From NCBI GenBank assembly GCA_003168315.1, contig PMSP01000112.1:1-10645 (forward strand): a stretch of 10,645 bases of DNA, written 5' to 3'. Both the position numbers and the translations under genes were made by a program. Positions 1-7,507 of the stretch are shown piece after piece (within the stretch, counting starts at the first letter, position 1; each line of letters opens with the position of its first letter). A model generated the notes under the pieces. The model did not search any database and was not told the DNA's origin. It saw only the letters and a program-made list of their open reading frames with translations. Origin of the DNA: Opitutaceae bacterium. GTDB taxonomy: Bacteria > Verrucomicrobiota > Verrucomicrobiia > Opitutales > Opitutaceae.

Positions 1-182
1 TCAAGGATGACGGCATCCTGACCCGGCTCCTCATGCTCCCCGCCAACGTCGTCAAGGACGCCTCGAACTTCAGCATCATCACCAGCAACGACCGCAAGAA
101 GGTCGAGCAGGACCTGGTCGACAAGGAGAACGAGATCGAGAAGCACCTCGCCGACATCGAGGCGCAGAACCCGAAGAGCTGA
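1..182 (+). CDS. C-terminal end of an unidentified protein (5' end outside window)
   Basis: An open frame enters from the left edge (first full codon at 3) and runs 59 codons to a TGA at 180-182. The visible protein begins KDDGILTRLLMLPANVV and ends in a strongly charged, probably helical tail rich in Lys, Glu and Asp (for example KKVEQDLVDKENEIEKHLAD). Codons are GC-ending (GAG, AAG, CTC, ATC), like the neighbouring genes, which supports real coding. It is the only supported + strand gene and converges tail to tail with the minus-strand gene ending at 206, leaving 23 nt between the stops. I do not recognise the family, and the fragment is too short to assign a function. It shows no membrane segment; the charged tail may form a short coiled coil. 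Confidence 0.6.
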   Translation, partial: KDDGILTRLLMLPANVVKDASNFSIITSNDRKKVEQDLVDKENEIEKHLADIEAQNPKS

Positions 183-205
183 TCGCGGCCCCGGGGGGCG
201 GCCTT

Positions 206-1609
206 CTAGGGGCGCCGGATCCGGGTCGGGAGCAGGGCAGCGTCCTGCATCCCGTGGATGATCTTCTTGTCGGGGGGGCAGAACGTGGCGAGCGCGCCGG
301 AAAGGCGCGCCTTCCCGTCGACCATGAAATAATACGGGCAGAGCCGCAGCCTGCCGTCGGCCTCGTGCGCCTCGTGGGGCGGATCCGGGCGGTAGAGCGT
401 GTGCCCCACCCGCCGCGGCTTCCGGTAGACCTGCAGGACGTGGAGGTTCCTGGGAGCAAGCTCAAGCGCGCGCTCGACACCCTGCTGCCACTCCTCCCTT
501 GAGGAGTCGCTGCCGAGGACGACGCTGCGCGCGCCCCACGCGGTCTCGTGGAAGCCGCTGATCTTGATGATGAGGTCGCGCTCCTTCTGGGTCGCCGCGA
601 TGAGGTCGCGCCAGTCGGCGAGCGCGCGGCCGGCCGTCCTGGGGCCGTCTAGGACGGCGCCGGGGGGGAGCGGGGCGGGATCCATGACCCACGTCGGCGG
701 GATCAGCGACCGCAGGAGCTTCAGCGAGCGGCCGCCCAGCGCCTCCTCCCAGTAGCCCTGCAGCAGGTGGTGGTGGAAGAGCGCGAACGCGAGCTTCTCC
801 TCCTGGAAGGGGCGCATCGGGGGCGCAATGGCGACGTCGCCCGAGGCCCACGCGTCGAAGATGAACCGCGCCGTCGGGATGCTCGCCAGGTCGAAGAGCT
901 CGAAGAAGCGGTAGATGATGTCGATCTTCTCGGGATTGCCCTCGACGTCGAAGAAGAGCGCCCCGCCGAGGGGGAAGAGATCCTCCGGCCTCATGCAGAA
1001 CACGCGCTGGCCGGCGACCTGCATCTGGTGGGCGATCCACTGCATCTCGGGCCTGTAGGTGGCGGCCTCGTCGCTGACGACGAGCGCCACCAGGGGGTTG
1101 CGCACGTCGGGCCTCAGCGCGGCGAGCGAGGCGTGGAAGTTCTTGATCATCGCGTCGTCGGCGCCGATGACGCCCTCGGTGTCCCTGTAGAGCCGGTTCA
1201 GGAACGCGGTGAGCCCGATGCCGCCGGGCACGGAGTCGAGCTCCGTCATCACGAACCCGTCGTCCGTCATGAGGAGATCGGGGCGAATCACCGTCGGGAA
1301 CATGCCGCGGTTCCTCGGGTCGCGCGCATGGGCCACCAGGGCCTCGGGCTTGCCGCGGTCGAGGTAGTCGGCGACCCAGGGCGCGGTCAGCGGCCTGTTG
1401 CGAAGGAGGTTCTTCCCGGCGACCGATCGCAGGTAGAGGTTCTCCAGCGCCTGGTGGAACTCGAGGCACGCCGACCCGATGGCCTCGAGCTCCTGCGCCT
1501 GGGCGGGCAGGATCGGCCACGCGTCGGGCGAAAGGCGCCATGTCTTGTCCTCGAAGAGGGACTGCGCGGCGAACGCCGACTTCAGGGTGTCAAATGTGAG
1601 GTCCGGCAT
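206..1609 (-). CDS. Uncharacterised ATP-grasp-like (possibly circularly permuted) ligase family protein
   Basis: A 467-residue protein starting at the ATG at 1607-1609. The same frame stays open upstream to 2293, but that part lies over prfB and is a shadow. A purine-rich stretch (AGGGGGGAG) directly precedes the ATG, and the start is 8 nt after the prfB stop, so the two genes are probably co-transcribed and translationally coupled. The sequence recalls circularly permuted ATP-grasp proteins such as the glutathionylspermidine synthase-like group. It has an acidic motif MTELDSVPGGIGLT near residues 121-134 and a block at about 262-310 containing PPMRPFQEEKLAFAL and IPPTWVM. A candidate ATP-binding lysine strand with a glycine/tryptophan loop (LIIKISGFHETAWGAR) is at about 346-361. 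The C-terminus has CPYYFM near 424-429 and GALATFCPP near 438-446. No signal peptide or membrane segment is visible, so it is probably cytosolic. The ATP-grasp assignment is inference from motif resemblance; substrate and pathway are unknown. A conserved hypothetical protein of another fold is the main alternative. Confidence 0.75.
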   Translation of the reverse strand: MPDLTFDTLKSAFAAQSLFEDKTWRLSPDAWPILPAQAQELEAIGSACLEFHQALENLYLRSVAGKNLLRNRPLTAPWVADYLDRGKPEALVAHARDPRNRGMFPTVIRPDLLMTDDGFVMTELDSVPGGIGLTAFLNRLYRDTEGVIGADDAMIKNFHASLAALRPDVRNPLVALVVSDEAATYRPEMQWIAHQMQVAGQRVFCMRPEDLFPLGGALFFDVEGNPEKIDIIYRFFELFDLASIPTARFIFDAWASGDVAIAPPMRPFQEEKLAFALFHHHLLQGYWEEALGGRSLKLLRSLIPPTWVMDPAPLPPGAVLDGPRTAGRALADWRDLIAATQKERDLIIKISGFHETAWGARSVVLGSDSSREEWQQGVERALELAPRNLHVLQVYRKPRRVGHTLYRPDPPHEAHEADGRLRLCPYYFMVDGKARLSGALATFCPPDKKIIHGMQDAALLPTRIRRP

Positions 1610-1617
1610 GCTCCCCC

Positions 1618-2761
1618 CTAGTCCTCGATCTGGATGTCCTTGTTGCGGTGCCTGGGGCTGCCCGCCCGGAGCCACGCCGTGATGAAAGCGTCGATCTTGC
1701 CGTCGAGGACGCCCTGGGTGTCGCTCGTGCTGTAGCCCGTCCGCAGGTCCTTCACCATCTGGTAGGGCTGCAGCACGTAGCTGCGTATCTGGCTTCCCCA
1801 GCCGATCTCCCCCTTCTCGCCGTAGAAGCGCTCCATCTCGCTGCGCTGCTCGTCGAGCCTCTTCTCGTAGAGCCTCGACTTGAGCACGCCCATCGCGCTC
1901 GCCCGGTTCTTGATCTGCGACCGCTCGTTCTGGCAGACGACGACGATGCCGGAGGGGATGTGGGTCACCCGGACCGCGGAGTCCGTCGTGTTGACTCCCT
2001 GGCCGCCCTTCCCGGAGGAGCGGTACACGTCGACGCGGATCTCGCTCTCGGGGATCTCGATCTCGATCTCCTCGTTGATCTCGGCGATGACGTCGACCGC
2101 GCAGAACGAGGTGTGGCGCCTCTTGTTCGAGTCGAACGGGCTGATCCGGACCAGCCGGTGGACTCCGCGCTCGGCCTTGGCGTACCCGTAGGCGTTCTCG
2201 CCCTTGATGACGAGGGTCGCTTTCGTGATCCCGGCCTGGTCGCCCGCCTGGACGTCCTGGACCTCGACCTCGAAGCCGCGGCGCTCGGCCCACCTGTTGT
2301 ACATCCGGAAGAGCATGTCGGCCCAGTCGCAGGACTCGGTGCCGCCCGCGCCGGCCTGGATCGAGAGGAACGCGTTGTTCCTGTCGAACTGGCCCGTGAG
2401 GAAGGACGCGATCTCGAGCTTGTCGAGCTCCTCGCCCATCGCGGAGACGCCGGCCTCGAGCTCCTTCTCGCTGGCCTCGCGCTCCCCGCCCCCGGAGGCC
2501 TCGATCAGCTCCAGCATGACGCCGGTGTCCTCGACCTTCCTCTGGAAGGCGATCACGGGCAGCACGCTTCGCTTCAGCACGTTCAGCTTGCCGATGTGCT
2601 TCTGGGCGCGCTCGTTGTTGTCCCAGAAGCCCGGCTCGCCCATCTGGGCCTCCATCGCCTCTATCTCCCGGCGCTTTTGGTCGACGTCAAAGAAACCTCC
2701 ACAGGTGGCCGGCGCGCTTCTTGATGTTCTCGATGTGGTTGAAGGTCTCTGGGGAGATCAT
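1618..2761 (-). CDS. prfB: Peptide chain release factor 2 (RF2), expressed by programmed +1 frameshift
   Basis: RF2 recognises UGA and UAA stop codons in the ribosomal A site and triggers peptidyl-tRNA hydrolysis. Frame one starts at the ATG at 2759-2761 and encodes 24 residues (MISPETFNHIENIKK...WRFL) before an in-frame TGA at 2687-2689. A +1 shift after CTT (2690-2692) continues with GAC and gives Asp-Val-Asp-Gln, then runs to TAG at 1618-1620, about 380 residues in all (E. coli RF2 has 365). The stop-recognition motif SPF is near residues 207-209 and the catalytic GGQ near 252-254, within GKGGQGVNTTDSAVR. These positions closely match E. coli (205-207 and 250-252). The start at 2761 lacks a clear Shine-Dalgarno sequence. 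Calling the gene from the downstream ATG at 2655 would lose 35 genuine N-terminal residues. Regulation is autogenous: low RF2 slows reading of the UGA and favours the shift. The ATP-grasp-like gene follows after 8 nt. Confidence 0.97.
2686..2701 (-). promoter_or_regulatory. RF2 programmed +1 frameshift site
   Basis: On the minus strand the sequence reads TGG AGG TTT CTT TGA C. The Shine-Dalgarno-like GGAGG lies 3 nt upstream of the slippery CTT codon, which is followed by the UGA stop and a C. This is the canonical prfB layout: internal SD-like element, short fixed spacer, CUU, then UGA with the termination-weakening C after it. In E. coli the matching stretch is AGGGGG UAU CUU UGA C. The P-site tRNA-Leu slips from CUU to UUU, and Asp (GAC) is the next residue. 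The stop is codon 25 here and codon 26 in E. coli. The site has been read directly from the sequence; its function follows from well-established RF2 autoregulation. Confidence 0.95.
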
Positions 2762-2770
2762 GGGGCACCG

Positions 2771-2790
2771 AATAAAAGCCGGTAACGGCC
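2771..2790 (-). terminator. Weak candidate intrinsic terminator after the antiporter gene
   Basis: In the 63-nt gap between the antiporter stop and the prfB start, the minus strand reads GCCG-TTAC-CGGC followed by TTTTATT. This is a 4-bp GC stem with a 4-nt loop and a short U-rich tail. The position (downstream of the antiporter, upstream of prfB) and the only T-run in the gap favour a terminator or attenuator. The stem is very short, so it may be weak or fortuitous. Confidence 0.3.
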
Positions 2791-2824
2791 GGACCGCAAG
2801 CGGACAAGGAGCCCGCCGGGGGCC

Positions 2825-4456
2825 TCACGCGGGGGACGACCCGGGATCCTGCTGGGGCATCAGCCCGCGCAGCATGGATTCCTCATGGTCGAGGAGCTGC
2901 TGCAGGGGCCGGTAGACCTCGTCTATTATCGCGCCGCTTCGCCAGAGGTCGTCCAGCGCGCGGCGCTCCGCGTCGAGCGCGGCGACGTGGTAGCGGTGCC
3001 CCGCCGTCCGGCGCCGGCGCGCTCTCTTCTGCGTCTCGCCCTCGGCCGTCAGGACCGCGAGGCGCTGCTCGTACTCGGCGATGGCGAGGCCGACGGCCGC
3101 GTTCTCGTCGGGCGTCGACGCGGACCTCTCGATCCTGCGAAGCGCGGCGAGGCCGGCCTCGACGGCGGTCATCCTCGCCAGGCGCTCCTCCCTCGGGCGG
3201 CTCTCGTCGCCGTGGATCCCGAGCCTCCGGATCAGCGCCTCGAGCGTCGTCCCCTGCAGGACCAGGGTGGTCACGATGACCCCGAAGGCCAGGAAGATGA
3301 CGATGTCCCTCCCCGGGAAGGCCGAGCCGTCCCCCATGGTGAGCGGTATGGACATGGCGGCGGCCAGGGTGACGGTGCCCCGCATCCCGGCCCAGCCCAC
3401 CACGAAGACCCTTGAGAAAAGCGGCTTCACCTCCCTCCTGCGGACCGACGGAAAGATGAACGGAATGTACGAGGCGGGGATGACCCAGACGATGCGGGAG
3501 ATGATCGCCGTCCCGGCGACCGCGGAGGTGAGGCCGATGAGCTCGGGCGTCGTGAACTGGTGGCTCACCGCCGCAAAGAGCAGGGGGCACTGCAGCCCGA
3601 GGAGAACGAAGGCGATGCCGTTCAGCCAGAAGATGACGAGCGACCAGACGCCGAAGGCGTTCTGGCGCGTCTCCGCGTCCATGCGGACGGGGTCGCGCCA
3701 CCCCGAGTAGAGGCCCGCGGCGACGACGCCGAGGATTCCGGAGACCCGCAGCTCCTCGGCGAGCAGGTACGCCGCATACGGAGTCAGGAGGGACAGCGTC
3801 GTCTCGACGAGGGACTCGGTGGCGCGGAGCCGCCGAAGGAGGTCGCGCAGGCGCCCGATCCCGTAGCCGACCGCGAGCCCGACCGCGAAGCCGCCGACCG
3901 AGAGGAGGGAGAACTCAACCGCCATGTGGCTCAGCGAGAAGGTGCCCGCCGCGACCGCGGCCAGGGCAAACTTGAAGCCGACTAGGCCCGTCGCGTCGTT
4001 CATCAGGCTCTCCCCGCTCAGGATCGTCGAGAGCCGCGCGGGCACCCGCAGGCGCTCGGTGACCGCGCTCACGGCGACCGCGTCGGTCGGCGAGATGATG
4101 GCGCCCAGGGCGAAGGCCATCGCCATGGGCAGGCCGGGTATGAGGCAGTGCGCCACGAACCCGACCGCGAGCGTCGTGAAGATGACGAGCCCCACCGCGA
4201 GGAGCAGGATCGGGCGCTTGGCCTTGGCAAGCTCGCGCAACGGCATCAGCCAGCCGTCGGAGAAGAGGAGCGGCGGCAGGAAGCAGAGGAAGAAGAACCC
4301 GGGATCGAGCTCGAATCGCGGGAACCCAGGGAGAAAGGCGATCCCTATGCCGCCCAGGAGGAAGGTGATGAGCTGCGGCCAGGGGAGCCAGCGGCCGGCG
4401 ACGCTCAGGCTCGCGACCAGGAGGAGCAGGAGGAGCGCGTGTTCGAAGGCAATCAT
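2825..4456 (-). CDS. CPA1-family Na+/H+ antiporter (NhaP/YjcE type)
   Basis: A 543-residue inner-membrane cation/proton exchanger that expels Na+ (possibly K+) in exchange for protons for pH and salt homeostasis. Residues 1 to about 405 are dense in hydrophobic segments, about 11-12 transmembrane helices. The family ion-binding region is intact: ISPTDAVAVSAVTERL around 121-136 (Thr124-Asp125) and LSGESLMNDATGLV around 146-159 (Glu149, Asn153, Asp154). GWAGMRGTVTLAAA near 354-367 carries the conserved Arg359. From about 410 to the end there is a charged, helical cytoplasmic tail with YEQRLAVL and LLDHEESML, as is usual in YjcE-like exchangers. The ATG at 4454-4456 is the only sensible start, since the in-frame upstream stretch soon meets a TGA; a GGAGG lies rather far away (16 nt). 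The gene sits 97 nt after tatC and 63 nt before prfB. Ion specificity cannot be read from the sequence. Confidence 0.93.
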   Translation of the reverse strand: MIAFEHALLLLLLVASLSVAGRWLPWPQLITFLLGGIGIAFLPGFPRFELDPGFFFLCFLPPLLFSDGWLMPLRELAKAKRPILLLAVGLVIFTTLAVGFVAHCLIPGLPMAMAFALGAIISPTDAVAVSAVTERLRVPARLSTILSGESLMNDATGLVGFKFALAAVAAGTFSLSHMAVEFSLLSVGGFAVGLAVGYGIGRLRDLLRRLRATESLVETTLSLLTPYAAYLLAEELRVSGILGVVAAGLYSGWRDPVRMDAETRQNAFGVWSLVIFWLNGIAFVLLGLQCPLLFAAVSHQFTTPELIGLTSAVAGTAIISRIVWVIPASYIPFIFPSVRRREVKPLFSRVFVVGWAGMRGTVTLAAAMSIPLTMGDGSAFPGRDIVIFLAFGVIVTTLVLQGTTLEALIRRLGIHGDESRPREERLARMTAVEAGLAALRRIERSASTPDENAAVGLAIAEYEQRLAVLTAEGETQKRARRRRTAGHRYHVAALDAERRALDDLWRSGAIIDEVYRPLQQLLDHEESMLRGLMPQQDPGSSPA

Positions 4457-4553
4457 GGCGAGCGCAGGCAGGCCTCCAATGAAGCGACCCGCGGGCCAAT
4501 CTCAACCTGGGTGACGGTCCGGACTATCATCTAGGGAATCGACGGGCCTGCGG

Positions 4554-5543
4554 CTAAATTGACATCTCCCCCTCGGCCTTGCGCTTCTTGCGCTCCCAGT
4601 GCCAGGCGATCCAGATGCAGATCTCGTAGAGGAGGTAGAGCGGGACCGCCATCGCCACCTGCGTCACGACCTCCGGGGTCGTCAGGACCGCCCCGAGGAT
4701 GAGCGCGAGGACGGCGACGTGGCGCCGGTACTTCGTCAGCTGCGCGTGCGTGAGGACCCCGATCTTCACCAGGAAGAGGACGATGAGGGGGAACTGGAAC
4801 CCGAGCCCCATCCCGAAGATGAACTTGCAGACAAAGTTGATGTACTCGATCGCCCTCCAGTCCTGCGCCGAGAACCCGAGGAGGTTGGAGTACTGAACCG
4901 AGGCCCGCAGAGCCACGGGCAGGAGGAAGAAGTAGGTTGAGAGGGCGCCGGCAAAGAAGAGGAAGGCCGACCAGCCGAGCCACTTGAAGATCACGCTGCG
5001 CTCCTTCAAGTTGAGCGCGGGAAGGATGAAGCCCCCCATGAAGAAGATCCAGAAGGGGGACGAGACCGCGAGGGCGCCGAAGAGGGCGACGTGGAAGGCG
5101 ACCATGAACGACTCCGCCGGGCTGAAGTTGTGGAGCCTCACCTCGACCAGGTCGGCCGGTCCCGCGCCGGGCTCCATCGTGAGCGTGGCAACCTGCTCCT
5201 TCCCCATCGCCGCCGTGCCGACGCGGAACACGACATTGGGGGCATCCCCGGCTGGAAGCCCGGGGAACTGCTCGCGGGTGACCTGGAAGGGGCCGAGCTT
5301 CGTGTCGCCGATCTGGAGCGTCACGGTGGGCCTGGCCTTCTCGAACATGCGCATGTGCCTCAGGGGCTCCATCAGCACCCTGACGAGCCAGGGGCTCGCG
5401 AGAAGGCAGACGATCAGCGAGATCCCGATGGCGATCGCCGAGCGGATCAGGGCCGACCTCAGGTCGGCCAGGTGGCCCCAGAAGGACTTCTTCGGCCCGG
5501 AATCCTCGACGTCAGCCGCCACGGTTGGAATCTCGTCGGCCAC
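4554..5543 (-). CDS. tatC: Sec-independent (Tat) translocase subunit TatC with enlarged first periplasmic loop
   Basis: TatC is the polytopic receptor of the twin-arginine pathway, which binds RR signal peptides of folded cargo at the inner membrane. The 329-residue protein starts with GTG at 5541-5543, 12 nt after the fcl stop. The family signature is clear: cytoplasmic FWGHLADLRSALIRS at 21-35 and TM1 at about 36-58. The stretch SSPFWIFFMGGFILPALNLKE at about 161-181 includes the conserved Glu181. KYRRHVAVL is near 271-279, and LTTPEVVTQVAMAVPLYLLYE near 287-307 leads into the last helix. The tail is basic and cytoplasmic (WERKKRKAEG). It is about 70 residues longer than E. coli TatC (258). 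The excess lies between TM1 and TM2, where residues 60-138 replace a loop of about 25 residues. No tatA or tatB is seen in the window, so the partners must lie elsewhere. No clear Shine-Dalgarno sequence precedes the start; translation may depend on coupling to fcl. Confidence 0.95.
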   Translation of the reverse strand: MADEIPTVAADVEDSGPKKSFWGHLADLRSALIRSAIAIGISLIVCLLASPWLVRVLMEPLRHMRMFEKARPTVTLQIGDTKLGPFQVTREQFPGLPAGDAPNVVFRVGTAAMGKEQVATLTMEPGAGPADLVEVRLHNFSPAESFMVAFHVALFGALAVSSPFWIFFMGGFILPALNLKERSVIFKWLGWSAFLFFAGALSTYFFLLPVALRASVQYSNLLGFSAQDWRAIEYINFVCKFIFGMGLGFQFPLIVLFLVKIGVLTHAQLTKYRRHVAVLALILGAVLTTPEVVTQVAMAVPLYLLYEICIWIAWHWERKKRKAEGEMSI

Positions 5544-5555
5544 GGGTGGAGGGGC

Positions 5556-6494
5556 CTATCCGCGGAGGGTCCCGGACTTCTTCTCCTCGAGGAAGGCCTG
5601 GTAGGTGGCGGCGATCCCGTCCCGCAGGCCGGTCTTCGCCGTCCAGCCCATGCCCGAGAGGCGCGACACGTCCAGGAGCTTGCGGGGCGTCCCGTCGGGC
5701 ATCGTGGCGTCCCACCTGATGCGGCCCCGGTAGCCCGTCGCCTCGGCCACGATCTCGGTCAGCTCCCGGATCGTCACGTCCGTCCCCGTGCCGACGTTGA
5801 TCCAGTCGGGGGGATCGGAGCGGCCGAGGAGGAAGGCGCATGCGTCGGCGAGTTCGTCCACGTGCAGGAACTCCCGGCGCGGCGAGCCGGTGCCCCAGGC
5901 GACCACCTCCGCGGCGCCGGCCTCGCGCGCCTCGTGGAAGCGGCGGATAAGCGCCGGCAGGACGTGGGAGTTCTTCGGGTGGTAGTTGTCGCCCGGGCCG
6001 TAGAGGTTCGTCGGCATCGCCGAGTGGAAGAGGACGCCGTGCTGCCTGCGGTAGTACTGGCAGAGCTTCAGTCCCGCGATCTTCGCGACCGCGTAGGCCT
6101 CGTTCGTCGGCTCCAGCGGACCCGTGAGGAGGCAGTCCTCCGTCATCGGCTGGGGCGCGTTCTTGGGGTAGATGCACGAGCTGCCGAGGAAGAGGACGCG
6201 GGAGACCCCGGCGGCCCAGGCCCCGTGGACCGTGCTGGACGCGATCGCCAGGTTCTCGTGGAGGAAGTCCGCGGGGAAGGTGCTGTTGGCGTGGATCCCG
6301 CCCACCTTGGCCGCGGCGATGATGGCGATGTCGGGCTTCTCGGCCGCGAGGAAGGCCGAGACGGCCGACTGGCTCGTCAGGTCCAGCTGCTTCCTGTCCC
6401 TCAGGAGGAGCTCCGTCCCGGGCTCCTTTTTAAGCCGGCGCACGAGCGCCGAACCCACCATCCCGTGGTGGCCAGCGATGAAGACCTTTGTCAC
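5556..6494 (-). CDS. fcl: GDP-L-fucose synthase (GDP-4-keto-6-deoxy-D-mannose epimerase/reductase)
   Basis: This enzyme performs the 3,5-epimerisation and NADPH-dependent reduction of GDP-4-keto-6-deoxymannose to GDP-L-fucose, in the cytosol. The 312-residue protein (E. coli Fcl 321) is an extended short-chain dehydrogenase/reductase. It has a Rossmann GHHGMVG at 8-14 and GSSCIYP at 104-110, giving Ser105 and Cys107. YAVAK at 134-138 gives Tyr134 and Lys138, and NSHVLP supplies His177. These align with E. coli Ser107, Cys109, Tyr136, Lys140 and His179 at a constant offset of two. MPTNLYGPGDNYHP is the substrate-side signature. The start is GTG at 6492-6494, overlapping the gmd TGA by 4 nt, so it is translationally coupled to gmd, which makes its substrate. 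The stop is TAG at 5556-5558. Confidence 0.96.
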   Translation of the reverse strand: MTKVFIAGHHGMVGSALVRRLKKEPGTELLLRDRKQLDLTSQSAVSAFLAAEKPDIAIIAAAKVGGIHANSTFPADFLHENLAIASSTVHGAWAAGVSRVLFLGSSCIYPKNAPQPMTEDCLLTGPLEPTNEAYAVAKIAGLKLCQYYRRQHGVLFHSAMPTNLYGPGDNYHPKNSHVLPALIRRFHEAREAGAAEVVAWGTGSPRREFLHVDELADACAFLLGRSDPPDWINVGTGTDVTIRELTEIVAEATGYRGRIRWDATMPDGTPRKLLDVSRLSGMGWTAKTGLRDGIAATYQAFLEEKKSGTLRG

Positions 6495-7507
6495 GGACTC
6501 GGCAGCTTGGCTATCTGGGATTCCCGCTTGGCCAGGTCGAGGTCGTGGTCGACCATTATCTTCACGAGCCCCTTGAAGCGCACCGTCGGCTTCCAGCCGA
6601 GCTGCCTCGCGGCCTTCGCCGGGTCGCCGATCAGGAGCTCCACCTCGGCCGGGCGCTCATAGCGGGCGTCGTGCCTCACGTACTTCTTCCAGTCGAGGCC
6701 GACGAGCCCGAAGGCCTCCTCGCAGAAGTCCTTCACGCTGTGGGTCTCGTTCGTCGCGACGACATAGTCGTCCGGCTTGTCCTGCTGGAGCATGATCCAC
6801 ATCATCTCGACGTACTCCTTGGCATAGCCCCAGTCGCGCTGGGCGTCCATGTTGCCGAGGTAGAGCGAGTCCTGGAGCCCGACCTTTATGCGGGTGGCCG
6901 CCCTCGTGATCTTGCGCGTCACGAACGTCTCGCCGCGCCGCGGCGACTCGTGGTTGAAGAGGATGCCGTTGCTCGCGTGGAGGTTGTAGCTCTCCCGGTA
7001 GTTGACGGTGAGGTAGTAGGCGTAGGCCTTCGCGCAGCCGTAGGGCGAGCGCGGCCAGAAGGGGGTGGCCTCGGTCTGGGGCACCTGCTGGACCTTCCCG
7101 TACATCTCGGAGGACGAGGCCTGGTAGTACCGGACCTTCTTCACGATCCCGGCCTCGCGGATCGCCTCGAGGATCCGCTGCGCCCCGAGGCCGTCCACGT
7201 CCCCGGTGTATTCCGGGATGTCGAACGACACGCGCACGTGGGACTGCGCCCCCAGGTTGTAGATCTCGTCGGGCTGCAGCTCGTAGAGGAGCTTCACCAT
7301 CTGCACCGAGTCGGCGAGGTCCCCATAGTGGAGGAACAGCCTGACCCCGTTCACGTGCGGGTCGCTGTAGAGGTGGTCGATGCGGCTGGTGTTGAAGGTG
7401 GAGGCCCTCCGGATGATCCCATGCACCTCGTAACCCTTTGCGAGCAAGAGCTCAGCGAGATACGAGCCGTCCTGGCCCGTGATTCCGGTTATGAGGGCTT
7501 TCTTCAT
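6491..7507 (-). CDS. gmd: GDP-mannose 4,6-dehydratase
   Basis: Catalyses the NADP(H)-dependent dehydration of GDP-D-mannose to GDP-4-keto-6-deoxy-D-mannose, the first committed step to GDP-L-fucose and related 6-deoxyhexoses. The 338-residue protein (E. coli 373) has the dinucleotide motif GITGQDGSYL at 8-17, RRASTFNTSRI at 33-43 and NLGAQSHV at 84-91. The catalytic block is QASSSEMYG with Ser132 and Glu134, followed by SPYGCAK with Tyr156 and Lys160. GILFNHESPRRGETFVTRKI near 181-200 is diagnostic for GMD. The catalytic Thr of E. coli is Ser here, a common conservative variant. The ATG at 7505-7507 is the start; no Shine-Dalgarno sequence lies upstream, only an AT-rich tract. It overlaps fcl by 4 nt and shares its transcript. 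Confidence 0.97.
   Translation of the reverse strand: MKKALITGITGQDGSYLAELLLAKGYEVHGIIRRASTFNTSRIDHLYSDPHVNGVRLFLHYGDLADSVQMVKLLYELQPDEIYNLGAQSHVRVSFDIPEYTGDVDGLGAQRILEAIREAGIVKKVRYYQASSSEMYGKVQQVPQTEATPFWPRSPYGCAKAYAYYLTVNYRESYNLHASNGILFNHESPRRGETFVTRKITRAATRIKVGLQDSLYLGNMDAQRDWGYAKEYVEMMWIMLQQDKPDDYVVATNETHSVKDFCEEAFGLVGLDWKKYVRHDARYERPAEVELLIGDPAKAARQLGWKPTVRFKGLVKIMVDHDLDLAKRESQIAKLPSP

Noticed and set aside
183..205. GC-rich inverted repeat between the convergent stops as a bidirectional terminator
   Set aside because: Only about 4 bp can pair around a G-run and there is no proper T-tract on either strand.
1610..2293. Upstream in-frame extension of the ATP-grasp-like gene
   Set aside because: The extra 228 residues are an Arg/Gly/Pro-rich alternate-frame reading of prfB; the ATG at 1609 follows the prfB stop and has a purine-rich leader.
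2687..2689. prfB as a pseudogene because of the in-frame TGA
   Set aside because: The TGA lies in the exact RF2 programmed-frameshift context, and all downstream RF2 motifs are intact.
1648..2724. Long + strand open frame opposite prfB (358 codons)
   Set aside because: It is antisense to a certain prfB; its product is low-complexity (Leu, Asp, Val, Ala repeats), as expected from the reverse of a GC3-rich gene.
4488..4524. Small palindromes (cccgcggg, gtccggac) between tatC and the antiporter as operators
   Set aside because: Eight-base palindromes are expected by chance at this GC content, and nothing else supports a binding site.
5091..6662. 523-codon + strand open frame across tatC, fcl and the end of gmd
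   Set aside because: It runs antisense to three well-supported genes and is rich in Arg, Gly and Asp with no recognisable domain: a GC-driven shadow.
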